Part shown: positions 1 through 11,583 of the stretch, piece after piece | Layout of the letters: each line of letters opens with the position of its first letter | How positions within the stretch are numbered: position 1 is the stretch's first letter | Assembly: GCF_001949145.1 (NCBI RefSeq) | Contig: NW_019091444.1 | Span: 978,273-1,042,272 of the forward strand | Length of the DNA: 64,000 nt | DNA from: Acanthaster planci | Lineage: Eukaryota; Echinodermata; Asteroidea; Valvatida; Acanthasteridae | Direction: 5' to 3' | Notes under the pieces: generated by a model | Databases searched by the model: none | Seen by the model: only the letters and a program-made list of their open reading frames with translations | What the model was told of the DNA's origin: nothing | Made by a program: the position numbers and the translations under genes

Positions 1-1396
1 CGGGCAAACCCGTTATATATAATTAACATCTTCCCAACGCAAAAATACATCTTGAAAGGTACATCTTTATTATGAACATCGCCCCCATAGAGTGTATATA
101 GTCCCCCCCGCTTTTCAAGGCCGAAATGGGACGGCCTGTTTTTGACACGGGTTTCTTGTTCTCCCGGTCGAACAGAGGGAAAACGACCCAAGAACACTGT
201 TCTCGGAACAGGATCACTCCACCTCCTCGTCAGGGTTGTAGGCTACAGGAACGCACGGAAAAACTCGTGAGATTGGTTATAAAGCCAGAGCAAATGGAAA
301 GTTTGAAAAACTAACATATATTATTATTTTTTCATAACACAGATTATAAATGTTTCTTTTTAAATGGAAAAGAATTTACCCAGTTATCCAAACATTAACT
401 CTCGAAGAACGTACAAGGACATCGGCATGTTGCATGTTGCTTGCCACTCACTACCGATAACCGGTTGTACATGTACGTTCCTGGTGTTGGAGCGGCCCAG
501 CCCCGATCAACAAATCGAGCTGTTCGTGAACATGCGAGAACAAGCTGCCCGACCTCATCCCAGATTTCTATGGTCGGGCGACTCATCCCCCAACCTTTCC
601 CATCTCCCATTCCCAACACACAGATTTACGCCACTGATCGGGAGTATCCATTTGTTAGTGGCGATGCCACTGTATGTAACTCTTGGGTTTCCTAGTCGTT
701 CGCGATACGCAGTTAGTGCCAAAAGAACCTCCGTTATCAAGGAAATAACGCCCTCTCTTGGTCCAGCTGAAGGTCCATTCCTCGAACAACATAATGAGAG
801 TCTGCCACGATCCGTCGCTTGTCCCATAAGGACTCAGTGCGCAAACGGTTATGGAAGAAATATTTTACGTCAGAATTGACTGGGATTCTTTGCGGTTTAG
901 TGCAGGGAGACTTGCAATTTGACCTACGTTTGGCAAACTGGTGCATTCAGTGGCATACCTGGGATGAAATTTCAAGACGGTACACCCGAAGGTGCTCTAT
1001 TTTTCCAGGGCCAGTTCAAAGCAAATAAACTGTGCATCTCGTGTTAGTTTCAAGATTTCGGGGGAGGCAGCCAGGGGCACGACCATCCACTGGGGATACC
1101 TGCCCTCCCCCATGCCCCCCCCCCCCACGCATTGACAAAAGTTGTGTGTCACTTCTTTGCAGAGTCCAAGGTTGCCATGGTTCCCAAACGAGATAGCTCC
1201 TCATTCATTAACCCCGTGGATTTCTTGTGTCACACACGCCACCATCACCCGCAGTGTCCAGTACAACAGCTGGTCGAGGTCCAGATTCGGCTAAACTTGA
1301 AGAAACTTGAAACCGTCTGAGGAAAATTTCGACAAAACTGTCGGATTTTTAACTTCCACGCATCGAGTGCGCGTCATCCTCAGCTGTGCAGTTTAA
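1..1396. other. Non-coding region upstream of the TPR-TIR gene
   Basis: No convincing gene. Open frames occur in several overlapping registers, none with a recognisable domain. Bases about 28-60 resemble a stretch at 45540-45573 (shared pattern: cccaac-caaaa-cacatcttgaaa), so the window edge probably holds a dispersed-repeat fragment. A run of C lies at about 1117-1129. The 5' UTR and promoter of the gene at 1397 should be here. The tract just before the start codon (cctcagctgtgcag, ending near 1390) could be a splice acceptor for an upstream untranslated exon, but I see no clear donor. Confidence 0.5.
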
Positions 1397-3337
1397 ATGG
1401 CTAACAAGAGTCTACTCAATGAGAATGTAGAATCCTTGGGCTGCCATCTCAGCTGGCCTGAGCTGCGCCCCTGTGTGGTAAATAAGGAAACCCTTCGGCG
1501 AGAGGAAGACATCCTTGCCAAGGAGAAGTGGGACTTCAACGACCGTCCAACGTACTACACAGCCGTCCGAAATCTACAAGGGTTCATCGCCTTCCACCTC
1601 AACGATCACCAGAGAGCCCAAGCGTTCTTCCAAGATGTCTTGGACAAGGATGAGAGAAACATCAACGCCCTGGGAAATTTGGCTTTCTTGCACAGAAAGC
1701 TCTGTCAGATGCACGAGTACTGGAAATACCACGGCAGACTCACTGAAATGTTATCGAGGAATTGTACTAAAGCTGAGAGAGCCATGGCCTATGCGGATAA
1801 AGCCCACGCTATTCGTTACCTCGAGCACAAACGTTGTTTTCGTTACATGAGATTTATCGAGAGAGCGGTGACTGTAGGTAGGGAGTGCAAAGGTCCACAG
1901 AAAGCAGAGTGGCTCTTTGACTATGCACTTGCTCTGTACAAGAGAGACTATCAGATGTTGTATCTCAGGGAACTTGCTGGTCAAGCTTCGTTTGTGCCGG
2001 AGCATTCTGAATGGTACTCTGACGAGCGGATTTTACGCGGATTCAAGGAAGCCTGTCGATTTTTCCTGGAGGTAGCACGCACCACTACCTCCATAGATTA
2101 CCGAGCTCTGTCTTGGGTGTTCCTTGGAATCCTTGTCAATCACGACCCTAGAAACAGGAGCATCGCCGTGGCTTTCCCTGATCAGCCGGAGCTCCAACTC
2201 CTCACAGCTGCTGACTGCTTAGAAAAAGGCCTGGAGATGCACCCAGAGCATGCTATTCTCATCCGTAGAGTAGGCTCTGAATACGTCAAAGTTGGAAACT
2301 ATGACAAGGCTAGGCCGTTGCTGGAAAAGTCCCTCAGTAAATGTGAATCGCAGTTCGTGTATCGATATCTAGCTGTCATGTTTTTGGGTATATATGAAAG
2401 AGGTGACAAAGAGTTTAGACGGACGGAAGAGGGCAGACAAATCCTTCAGCAGGCCGCCCAAAACTTCACCCGTGCTATCGAAATGAGACAATACCCTGCG
2501 GACTACTCCGACCTGGGGTATGTTTATGCCCTCCTCGGACGTCACGCCGAAGCCATCTCCAACTTCTCTCATGCCGTGGACAGTGAGCACGACCACTTCT
2601 TTGATCCAGTGCAGAACCACCAGCGGTGGGCTAGGTGCCTGGGGGAGCTTGACAACCAGGAAGGCAGCCGGCTGCAAGTGGCAGAGGCTAAAAGGGTCCG
2701 AGAGGAGATCTTGAGAACACCCCTTGCTGAAGATCAAGACTCGGCCTACTTCAACGACGACTTCGACTACTACAGCACCGTGGAGAAACCCAACTACGTG
2801 AGAATTCTCGAGGACTACCACTTCGTGGCACCTCCTCGCCCCGAGCAGAACAGCACGCTGCGTGAGTGTACCTACCGGTACGACTTCTTCGTGTGGCACG
2901 CGGACAGGGACAGTCGATGGGCAGAGGTTTTCGTGCAGAAGCTGGAGACGGAACACAGACTCGTAGGCTGCATGCAGTCAAGGGACGTCGAAGGTGGGCG
3001 GTACGTGTCTGAGGCGTTTGTGGATTGCTTGAAGTGCAGCTACAAGTTTGTGATCATCCTGACTCCACACCCTCTGGACCCCTCCCCCGACGACACCATC
3101 CCCAAGAGCGTGGGGTGGGAGCGGTTTGCCGTCGAACAGGCTTTGTTCGAGGCCAATAATCACAGGGGCGGGCCCCGAGAGTACATTTTACCCGTCGTGC
3201 TCCGTGACTGCTCCTTGCCGGTAACACTTCAGACGGTTCCAGCCATCAAGTGCAAAGAGGGCCAGATTCTGACGGAACATTGGGAGGAATTGGTGCGAAA
3301 ACTCACCCAATCAGCACGGTGTTCTGACAATGTCTAA
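1397..3337 (+). CDS. TPR-repeat protein with C-terminal TIR domain, intronless
   Basis: The 646-residue single-exon protein has no signal peptide or membrane segment, so it is probably cytosolic. Residues about 50-400 are helical and TPR-like: examples start near residue 53 (YYTAVRNLQGFIAFHLND), near 265-315 (AADCLEKGLEMHPEH, then VKVGNYDKARPLLEKSL) and at 367-400 (SDLGYVYALLGRHAEAISNF). Residues about 492-638 form a TIR domain: box 1 is YDFFVWHA (Y495-H501), box 2 is the RD of SRDVEGGRY (R529, D530), followed by FVIILTPH and W574. TIR domains mediate homotypic assembly in Toll/MyD88-type signalling, and some hydrolyse NAD+. The TPR part recalls TTC22 or IFIT-like proteins, but that match is only an impression. 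TPR-TIR proteins are known from invertebrate deuterostomes. The start is the first in-frame ATG, followed by uninterrupted coding. Adaptor or sensor in innate immunity is the likely role; the ligand is unknown. Confidence 0.85.
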   Translation: MANKSLLNENVESLGCHLSWPELRPCVVNKETLRREEDILAKEKWDFNDRPTYYTAVRNLQGFIAFHLNDHQRAQAFFQDVLDKDERNINALGNLAFLHRKLCQMHEYWKYHGRLTEMLSRNCTKAERAMAYADKAHAIRYLEHKRCFRYMRFIERAVTVGRECKGPQKAEWLFDYALALYKRDYQMLYLRELAGQASFVPEHSEWYSDERILRGFKEACRFFLEVARTTTSIDYRALSWVFLGILVNHDPRNRSIAVAFPDQPELQLLTAADCLEKGLEMHPEHAILIRRVGSEYVKVGNYDKARPLLEKSLSKCESQFVYRYLAVMFLGIYERGDKEFRRTEEGRQILQQAAQNFTRAIEMRQYPADYSDLGYVYALLGRHAEAISNFSHAVDSEHDHFFDPVQNHQRWARCLGELDNQEGSRLQVAEAKRVREEILRTPLAEDQDSAYFNDDFDYYSTVEKPNYVRILEDYHFVAPPRPEQNSTLRECTYRYDFFVWHADRDSRWAEVFVQKLETEHRLVGCMQSRDVEGGRYVSEAFVDCLKCSYKFVIILTPHPLDPSPDDTIPKSVGWERFAVEQALFEANNHRGGPREYILPVVLRDCSLPVTLQTVPAIKCKEGQILTEHWEELVRKLTQSARCSDNV

Positions 3338-3416
3338 TTATGCCAAATCTACTCGATTTGGAGAAATAGCCGCTCTCAGTCCTTAGCAAGTTATCACCGA
3401 GTGCGGTGTGTCATTT

Positions 3417-3422
3417 AATAAA
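3417..3422 (+). terminator. Polyadenylation signal AATAAA of the TPR-TIR gene
   Basis: A canonical AATAAA lies 80 bases after the stop codon at 3337, in the expected orientation. This gives a very short 3' UTR. Confidence 0.65.
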
Positions 3423-5566
3423 TCTAGGTTTGCTAATTCCGTTGCCTATCCTTGCATGCTGAACACGACTGATCTTCTCTGTGACGAAAAACTGAAGAAA
3501 CAGAGAGCATTTTGCTAGCTTATTGCCATACCGTAGAGCACTTCCTGGTTAACAATGAAAGCCTAAAGATATCAGCAGTTACCTGAGTGTACAAACCAAG
3601 CTGGTAAGTAGCAATACCGCCCTCTTTTTAACAAATGTGGATAGCGTCCCCAAGCCAATGTATGAGGGGTATGAGCGGAAACCAGTTATCATGCCCCGCC
3701 CCCACACTCGTTCGGAGTAATCGTGATCAGAGGAAATGATCATCTCGACATACTTGGCTAAGTTTGCTTAACCGGTCAGCAGTCAACACCACGATCCCGG
3801 GAAAGGGTGTGGACCTTTTGAATAGAAACAGGCAAACGATAAAAGTTGAAACTGAAGTTCACACATTAATAAATTCTGGACCCCAGTATCGCAGGGAGNA
3901 ACAAATCAGTTGAATTCCCACACTTGGTCCATCCAGTGAAGGGCGGCCATCTTTGAACAGTGAATGAGGTATCTCAGCATTAGCGCATTTCTTGCAAAGC
4001 ACATGGTGCCCAATCTGTTAAATATATGTGGTCTAAACCAATAAGAAAATTCAAATCAGGAAACCACGGGAAATGTGTCCACCTATGTTGTGATACCCAA
4101 GCCACTTTTCCATGCAACCAGGAAGCAACCTGAGTCAGCAAAGCAAGCCGTTAATTCCCCTTGAATCGTGGACCAAAATAAAGCCAACAGAACAGGCTAC
4201 GGGGAAGTTTGTGAGGGGAAGCGCGTCAGTACCGTAATCCTTCCTGCACGCAAAGTGAAATCATTTAGCGGCCATGCACGTCGGCCAGTGATGCCGGCTG
4301 CAGAGCGTGTTCTTGGCACACAAAGACCATGACGCCAGGGCGTTTTCGCACAGCTGCTCCCGGTACTAGCCTCGCCCTTCCAGTCGTTCTTCAGGCATGA
4401 ACGCTTCTGCAACTCGTCCTCGGTATCGCGGGTTGATTTTAAACTCTCAAAACACCCTCACGCTTTCATCGAATTCATTAGACCTAAAGGTTATGTTTTT
4501 CATAGCTGCATGCGCTTCTTGGCATGGAGGCCAGTTTGATCAATCAAAACTCCATTAAAAAGTCTGTCAAAAGAGAATCTGACCATTTCCATTTGGAAGA
4601 CACGTTTCTTTCTTTTTTATGGTTTACTTCGTGTCTTTGTTTTTATTTCCCGCCACACGGGAAGGAGACTTTTTCGGCAGTAAGCAATACCACTGATCAC
4701 GAGAAGGCACGAAAATCATTTCGCATGCGCAAAAGCACTCTGCGTCAGCAAGCGACAATGTTGCCTTATGAAACTCGCAATACTATTGGTCACTGCTCTT
4801 TTCGTCCATTGAGTTAGGTTGTTTTGTTTTTCCCCTTTTTAACATTATCTATTCTGGTGACTTGGGCCTCGAAACTGGGAAATCCATTATGAGCACCAGT
4901 CAAGAGCACAGGCCAGCCGCTGATATGGTGACCTTAAGCGCACCCATCAGATCCGGTCGACGCCATGTTGATCACGTTGACCTGATTGACATCGGGGAAA
5001 TGAAAAACTACCCGCTCTTCACTAGAAAAGTGGAGCATCGGTTTTCACAAACACATCACTTCTCGGATTCGAAGTCAAGTTTGCCGTGCCACCCGAGTGG
5101 TATTTGTGTACAGACATGGCCTTTTTGTAATTTGGGACTTTGGAGCAATTTGTCGGTTGAATTTTCTGAAAACCATTCCTAAAATAGATTTGACTGATTC
5201 GTAGGCGGTTTAAAGGAAACATTTGGTGGGTATTGTTAAAACAATACACGCAAGATCTAAACAGTTGTTTTTAAGTTCATTGGTAGTGAAAACAAGGTTG
5301 CAGTATTGCGCAGTTCGTAATGCCTTCACCATACGCACGAGGGCGCTATTTTGCTGTTGTCGCACAAGGCAATTCTTGTGCAAAAAACACAAGAACGGTG
5401 CAAAGACTGGTCCTACAAAATCACCCACCACCAACGCAAAAATATTGGCCGCTACTTTTGTCAAAACAGGCTGTTTAGCATGAAAACCATATGTAAAGTG
5501 AAAACCAAGCGTCAAGTGAAACTTACTCCATAGAAAATGCCGACATAGTGTGACATACATAATTGG

Positions 5567-5700
5567 ACACAAAGCTACGGTGACACTCCTGTTCTGCCTT
5601 GTATGGCGTCACTCTTTTGCTTATGAATATGGAAATTTTCATCAGCATACTCTCCCGTTTACTACTGCAAAGGAGGTGAAAGGTCATCGTAAATAAAGCT
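5567..5700. repeat. Possible partial copy of fold-back family B
   Basis: The stretch with a TGGCGTCACTC-like segment, then tatgaatatggaaattttca and tcagcatac, parallels the ends of the copies at 15780-16120, 27310-27640 and 57716-58070. Only one end is visible and divergence is high. Confidence 0.35.
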
Positions 5701-8700
5701 GTGCTAAATTGAAATCATAAAAAATCCTATTATTATCCTAAAATGGCTGGGAGACTGGGCGGGTAAAGGGCCATTTGCTCCACCGGGATTTGAAAATTAC
5801 CCACCCCACTGAAAGACCCCTTTTGGAACACATAATGTAGTGACGGATTAAAATCATGCGAGTCATTTTATAAAGAGAATTTCATGAGTCCAGCTCCCTT
5901 GGGCATTCGCCGCAACCTTCATGCAACCTAATTCCGGAAGCGAGAAATATCGCGTTGTTAGAAGCCGAAGCAAGGAAGTGTGAACATAATATTCCAACTG
6001 CCAGAGCTTTTGCTCGAGGAGAATAGTGACTGGATTGCACCTTTAATGTTCAAAGTAATTGTGAACATGAATGGTGCCGCCAAATGCACAACCCCGGTGA
6101 TGCGATGGTCCAATGACCTTAACTGTGTCGTAACATTTTCTTAGTTCGTTGATGCACGTCGGACATGCTTTATGAATTTATATTAATTTGATTTTTTTTT
6201 CAGTAGGAATCCTTTTTTGTTATTGTTGATTAAAAGATCGGATATAAATTTCTATTTACATGACTGTTTACCCACGTTTAAGTTAAAGTGTGTTAATTAA
6301 AACAGTGGACATTATATGAACAATACACTTCCTAATTATAAAATCAACCAATCAACTAACTGATAATCTAACGATAAATACAAGCTGTGGGAAGCGTGCT
6401 GAGCTGAATCGCCATGTTGGACATTTTAGTGTTGGCTTTGATGAGAACTGCGTGTAATTTATGCAGGGAAAAGCAAATGAAACAAAACCAAAATTGACAG
6501 AGGCCGCCATAGTGTCCTTTAATTCGTAAAATTTGTTTCCAATTATGTTCGGGCTGCGCCGCGGGCAAACTTCACACCCTGGAGACTAGGTGACAGTAAC
6601 GGGCGACGTATCACTTCATCTTGGATAATTAAAATATGTCATCCTGTAGAACACATTCTGAAAGGGCTCCCGCCCTGTAATTTTTGTTTAAATCGAGTTC
6701 TTGTCAAATGCTCCTTTGTGTCCCATATTCACTTGATTTTTAGTTTTGTTGTGCCGTTTTAAGGGCATTTTGGTAGACCTGCTTTCTATTTTGTACTCTT
6801 ATGCTGATCTTTTTATTTATGCGAAAAATTCTGAGATCATCCCGGGATAGAAAGCCCAGAGTTACAGTAGTTTCCGTGCTAAACTCTTCCACAGTTTTTG
6901 CCTTTTGATGCCGGATGTTTTGTTTACTTTGGTGACTTGTTGCTGCTTCAGTTCATAAAAGTAGGCCGGTGAGCAGAACATTCCCATAAATATTTTAAAT
7001 AATTCCATTGAGAAAGTTTTGGATTTCAAATTTGAACAGAATCCCTCTCCTCAAACGTCTGTTGGCATCACAGCAACAGTGATCTCATTGATCAGGAAAA
7101 GTTTCCAAAATTCTTAAATGTTTAATTTTAAAATGTTGACTTGTCAACAACGAGTCACCACAAAAGAATGTCAGTTTTCTTACATTCAGGAGGACTAGAA
7201 AGTTACACAAAACATCTTCCCAAGTGAAATTCCCGGTCCCTTTGAAGTCACACGGCCTCATTCTGTTTCCTTCGCCTCCCATGAGCTGAACATCTAGAGA
7301 TCTAGTTGATAACATAGATTGGTTTTGTTTTAATTCATTTTCCGTCACTGGCGAGTTTCCACGAAATTGATGAGGAAGACAGGGTCCGACAAAAATCTTT
7401 ACGGGTGGATGGTGAATCGTGTTCATTGTGTTGAATGGATGCATAGTGATTATAGAAGTGTACATCAAAATAACAGGGTCTGCCGCTGGGTACAAATCCA
7501 GCCCTTTGTGTGTCAATGGGAGACTTTGGGCGTTGGTGGCAGCAGACATACCAGTCCTTGCATGCTATTACGCATGCTCCGAGACGCGCATATATCAAAA
7601 GTACCAAAAAGGACTGATCTGTTTGCCGACTCCCAGCGTCTGGAAGTTTCCCATTATTTGGGGGCGGGGCAAAGATTGGTATCGTGCTGAATAATATTAG
7701 GAAAGCCTCTCCGTCATAGAATGAGAAAATTCGGAATTCGGTGTGATCGGTTTCCATTCAGGCACAGGCTTCCAGTGAGTTTTTTTGTGTGTGTGGTCGG
7801 TGGTTAGTGCACTGCCCGTTTTGAAAAACTGGTTAGCATCCTTCATTGCACATTTTAACGGCGGGATTTTGCTCTCGGGAAATCAGACAGCACCGTCTAC
7901 TTCAGACAACATAAACAAGAAGCCTGGATTTTTCTTGTTGGGGGGTCAGACCTTACTGTCCATTGTTTATTGGCTTGCTCTATTATTGCAGAACCTCCGT
8001 TCCCGACAAAAAAATGAAATCAAGATTGGCAATGCTAAACCTGTATCGTGGGTGATTAAATTTATACCACCAAGCTCACTAATGTAAAGGGAGATTTACG
8101 GGGCGGTGGACATTACAATCAGCAGTACGAGCTTAATTGTCAAGCCGAAAAACTGGTCTCTAGTAATTGACTCTATTTTGCCGAAGGCCCCTTCTTGTTA
8201 GTAATGCTGCATTACAACGAGGAATCACATTAGTTCCAAGCGATGAAAAGCTGTCAACGTCTCCACCCGTGCTCGCTTATCAGCGACGCGATCCTTGGAC
8301 AATCAGGTGGTCGTTTGTAGTCTTTTTTCCCCCTACAGCGGTAAAGTGGGCCAATGACTTTCAGATTGCAGCCCGAATGGCTTGCTTTACAGCTAAACTT
8401 AATATGGAAAAAGAAACAACCACAATAGAAGATTTATAACGTGCACATGAAATTGAAACCTGTGACAGGCTATCTTTTTTATATTACAGGTTTACGATAA
8501 TTTGATGATATATTTTGTTCTATTTGTATTCATTGGCGAAGATCGCCCTCTATTACTCATGAAATTCCCAAGAAAGTCCCGCCAAAGCTATAAAATCTTA
8601 GGGTAAGATTTTCGAACGTGTAGTTTATATCCAGTATGTAAACGTGCAATATTCGGACAATCCCGGAATGGAGTTGGACCGAGACAGTTTTAATTAAAAC

Positions 8701-9879
8701 AGTCCTTCCAATTCCGACCCTGTCACAAATTTGCATGAGTTTGCTTTCGCGCCAAGTATGAACGGACCTTCAACTGACACGCCGCGGCGAGCGAGGTCAA
8801 ACGTAGTTCCAGTGAAAAGCTTCCGCATATAATTATTTCATTCACAAGAAATTCAGATAAGAATTTTCAAGCGTGCAAGACTCCGTCCCCATGGATACTG
8901 TGTCCAGGAAAACCCCTCCTCTCCCAGTCGTTGTGCTTTGACGTGATGAGCTTTTCCAGATAAGCCAGGCCACCGTCTAGAGTCTAGACATTAAGCAGTA
9001 ACAGTTCAAATAATGTAATACATAGTCAAGCTGCCAGACCTGAGACACGAGGAATACACGTGACACCTTTACGGGGGGGGGGGGCAACATTGACACCCCC
9101 AAGTAATGTACATTGTGCGTCGTCCAAACAATACTTGGTCGCAAGAGGGCGGGCAACTGTAATAGTCACCGAACGACACAGGCCTCCTGCAGTAAGCCAC
9201 GCAACTCGTCCGCTTGTTCCTCATCATTTTCGCTAATTTTACATTCTTTTTCATAAATCCTATTTAATGCAATTATCAAAAAAAGTTATTGCTTTCTGGA
9301 AATGTAGAAACTGCTGTACGTGCTCTTGGTCTTGCCTTTCAAACATCCTTATTGCTGCTGTTCAACTTTCATTGCGTAATGTATACAGAGTTCAAAGGTG
9401 ACTTTCCAGAGCTCTTTGGATACGTGACTTCCATTTTTGTCCAGTCTGCTAATGGACACCACCATAACAGCAATGGGAAATGGCCACATATGGTGCAACG
9501 AGGTATTTATGAGGGATGCAGGGTCTGAATTTTCCGGCGTAACGCGGCTGCGAAATCCGAGACAATCCGGGCTGGGAAAAAAAATATTTTCAAGAAAGTC
9601 CGGAACATGCGGTCACGTGACTGTGAATTATTTTTGGAACGCAAGTACGCATCTTGTTATGCCAATGAAGGGCCTCGATCGGCTGAAATGAAAATCGCAA
9701 GTCGAATTAATTTCATGCTTCGTATACTTCATTGCATAAATTTGCATACGAAATATAGTATTACGTTGCTTGCCATCCATGCAAGTCAATATTATGAGCT
9801 GACCATTACTATGAGCGGTGAAATGACTATTGGACGGAAACTATGCATACGAGGTTTAAGGTCAATCAATTAAGACTCA

Positions 9880-10140
9880 TTCAACAGGTCAGTTATTCAA
9901 ATGATAGTGCAGGGTATCGAAAGATATCCAAATTAATTGATCATGAATCGATCAGTTAGTATATCAGTTAATCTGTCCAACTGGTCAATCATCGTGTCGA
10001 TCGTTTGATCGTATACTACATGAATCAATAAGTTCTTGACAATTACTATCTAAATGTCCTTATAATAGCATACTGATCATAGGTGATCAATAAATTAGTG
10101 ATCAATAGGTGGTCAATCTATGATCACGTAATGTTAATGG
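9880..10140. repeat. Degenerate TCAA/TCAG/GATCA-rich repeat
   Basis: Short words such as gatcaat, cagttagt, tcaatca and gatcgatca recur without a fixed period. The same vocabulary fills 45330-46130 inside the receptor gene, so the two tracts are probably related satellite-like sequence. Confidence 0.5.
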
Positions 10141-11239
10141 TCAATGGGCCATGTTCATGTTTTGATGGAATGCTTACGGTGTATTACTGTGACAAAATAT
10201 ATTTCAAAAGTATGAAAAGCATGAGTGGACAAGCCTGCATAAAGGAATACATGTGACAACTTCATTTGAAGTATCACATGTCTATGGCAAAGTTATGTAG
10301 TTTTAATAGTTACATGTTAAGTTAGACTCTCTGGCAATGGGTTTCTTTTTATCAGAATTAGCTGCGTCTCCCAGCCCGGCCAGGTCTTTTGTGACTTTCC
10401 ACATCGACTCTCCTGACGTCTCACAACATTATAACGGCACGTGCTCGTATCGCAGTTGATTGTCCGGTACGTGTTGGCGCTATCTACCCCGCGCCAGCAT
10501 CGAGCTGCCACCACAAGCACAGGCCAGAGCTGCCACCACTCAAGTACTCGTACTATCAGAGTCCCACACGAGCAACGTTGATGACCTTGTCGCTTCCGTG
10601 TACCAGTTGACCCCATGCAAAAAGTGGTTGGGATACAACACACAACACAAGGCCTTAATATTTGACCGTATGTACACATGTACATGTACATGCCTACGTG
10701 TGGTACATTTCAACTTATGTCACTTGTCACTGTCAGAACCGGATCTTGTGCGTGAGTGTTCAGCCTTGTATAAAAATTATGATTTGGATGGCGATGATGA
10801 TGCTGCAGTTATCAATGGAGACACGGTCTTGCCGTTGAATGTTAGTTGGGAACACGATACAGTTGTGACCATAAGCTCGATGGACACACCAGCGTTGATG
10901 TTTCATCAGTCATCACTGAATGATGAATCGTGGTCGACTCCCTTTTTTACGCGACCAGTTCAGTTTAGATATGATTTAACGGTACCATTATTTTACTCGT
11001 GCCCACTCGGTTTGTGAAGGATAACTTCTGTGGTATGACGTGACGGGTGATTGTATCTGCTAAGTGGTGCCAGAGGAAGTCAAGCGTGCGCGTTCTTTCT
11101 GTGAAACACTCTTTGAAAACGGGTACCGGGACATAGCGAGCTGCTCTCACAGTGCAGGAAAGACTGACATTCAATGACTCATGGCCATGCATGAGAGATA
11201 TGGAACTGATCAACTTCTATGGGTGTCAGAACGGGCCAT

Positions 11240-11456
11240 GTCGTGCGGTCCCGGGACGGGGAGTTCCGGCACCGAGTGTGTGGGCCCAGGCCGCGGTGCT
11301 TGCGGCGCTACGGTCGGCCGGGCGTGCCGGTGCGGACACGGTGGCCACTCACTCACGGGCGGGACCCCTTCGTCGTCTGCATCTGGTCTCCGCACCGCTG
11401 AAGAAAATCACTTCTGTTACCTGCGTACACGAGGAAGCAATTACCCATTTACAGAT
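11240..11456 (+). promoter_or_regulatory. Probable 5' UTR / CpG-rich promoter-proximal region of the receptor
   Basis: Bases about 11236-11400 are strikingly GC- and CG-rich (for example gcgctacggtcggccgggcg) against an AT-rich background, immediately before the signal-peptide exon. The transcription start itself cannot be placed. The open frame continues upstream through this part, but the translation is low-complexity and was not taken as coding. Confidence 0.4.
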
Positions 11457-11583
11457 ATGAGGACCAGGTCGCCAGAATTTAGAACTGCATTATCAGGAAT
11501 CGATTCTAGATGGTTCAAAGTCAAACGACTCGCATGGATAGTTATTTTGGTGTTTGCCCTGACATCGCCCTTAGCAGCTGATG
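11457..11583 (+). CDS. Receptor exon 1: signal peptide
   Basis: Residues 1-42. A basic stretch ending KVKR precedes a hydrophobic core ([17 protein letters not shown], residues 25-41), a good signal peptide. The exon ends in phase 1 at a gtaagt donor, matching the phase-1 acceptor of the first Ig exon. The ATG at 11457 was chosen because it places the hydrophobic core correctly; an upstream in-frame ATG at 11181 would give an unlikely leader. Confidence 0.7.

Larger units (their letters stand above)
3423..11240. other. Intergenic region, no gene recognised
   Basis: About 7.8 kb between the TPR-TIR gene and the receptor's first exon. All open frames are short, overlap each other and show no known domain. 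One base is unresolved (n at 3899). A family-B fold-back fragment is likely around 5570-5700. GATCA/TCAA-type degenerate repeats occupy 9880-10140, and a short TACATG repeat lies at about 10670-10693. Runs of G (about 9074-9084) and AT-rich low complexity occur elsewhere. Confidence 0.6.

Noticed and set aside
364-879. 171-codon open frame upstream of the TPR-TIR gene
   Set aside because: Several overlapping frames in the same stretch, no domain, no splice support.
10460-11017. 185-codon open frame upstream of the receptor
   Set aside because: Runs through a TACATG repeat (translated as Cys-Thr repeats) and shows no recognisable domain.
11181-11456. N-terminal extension of the receptor from an upstream in-frame ATG
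   Set aside because: Would put about 92 Gly/Cys/Arg-rich residues before the signal peptide; the ATG at 11457 fits a signal peptide.
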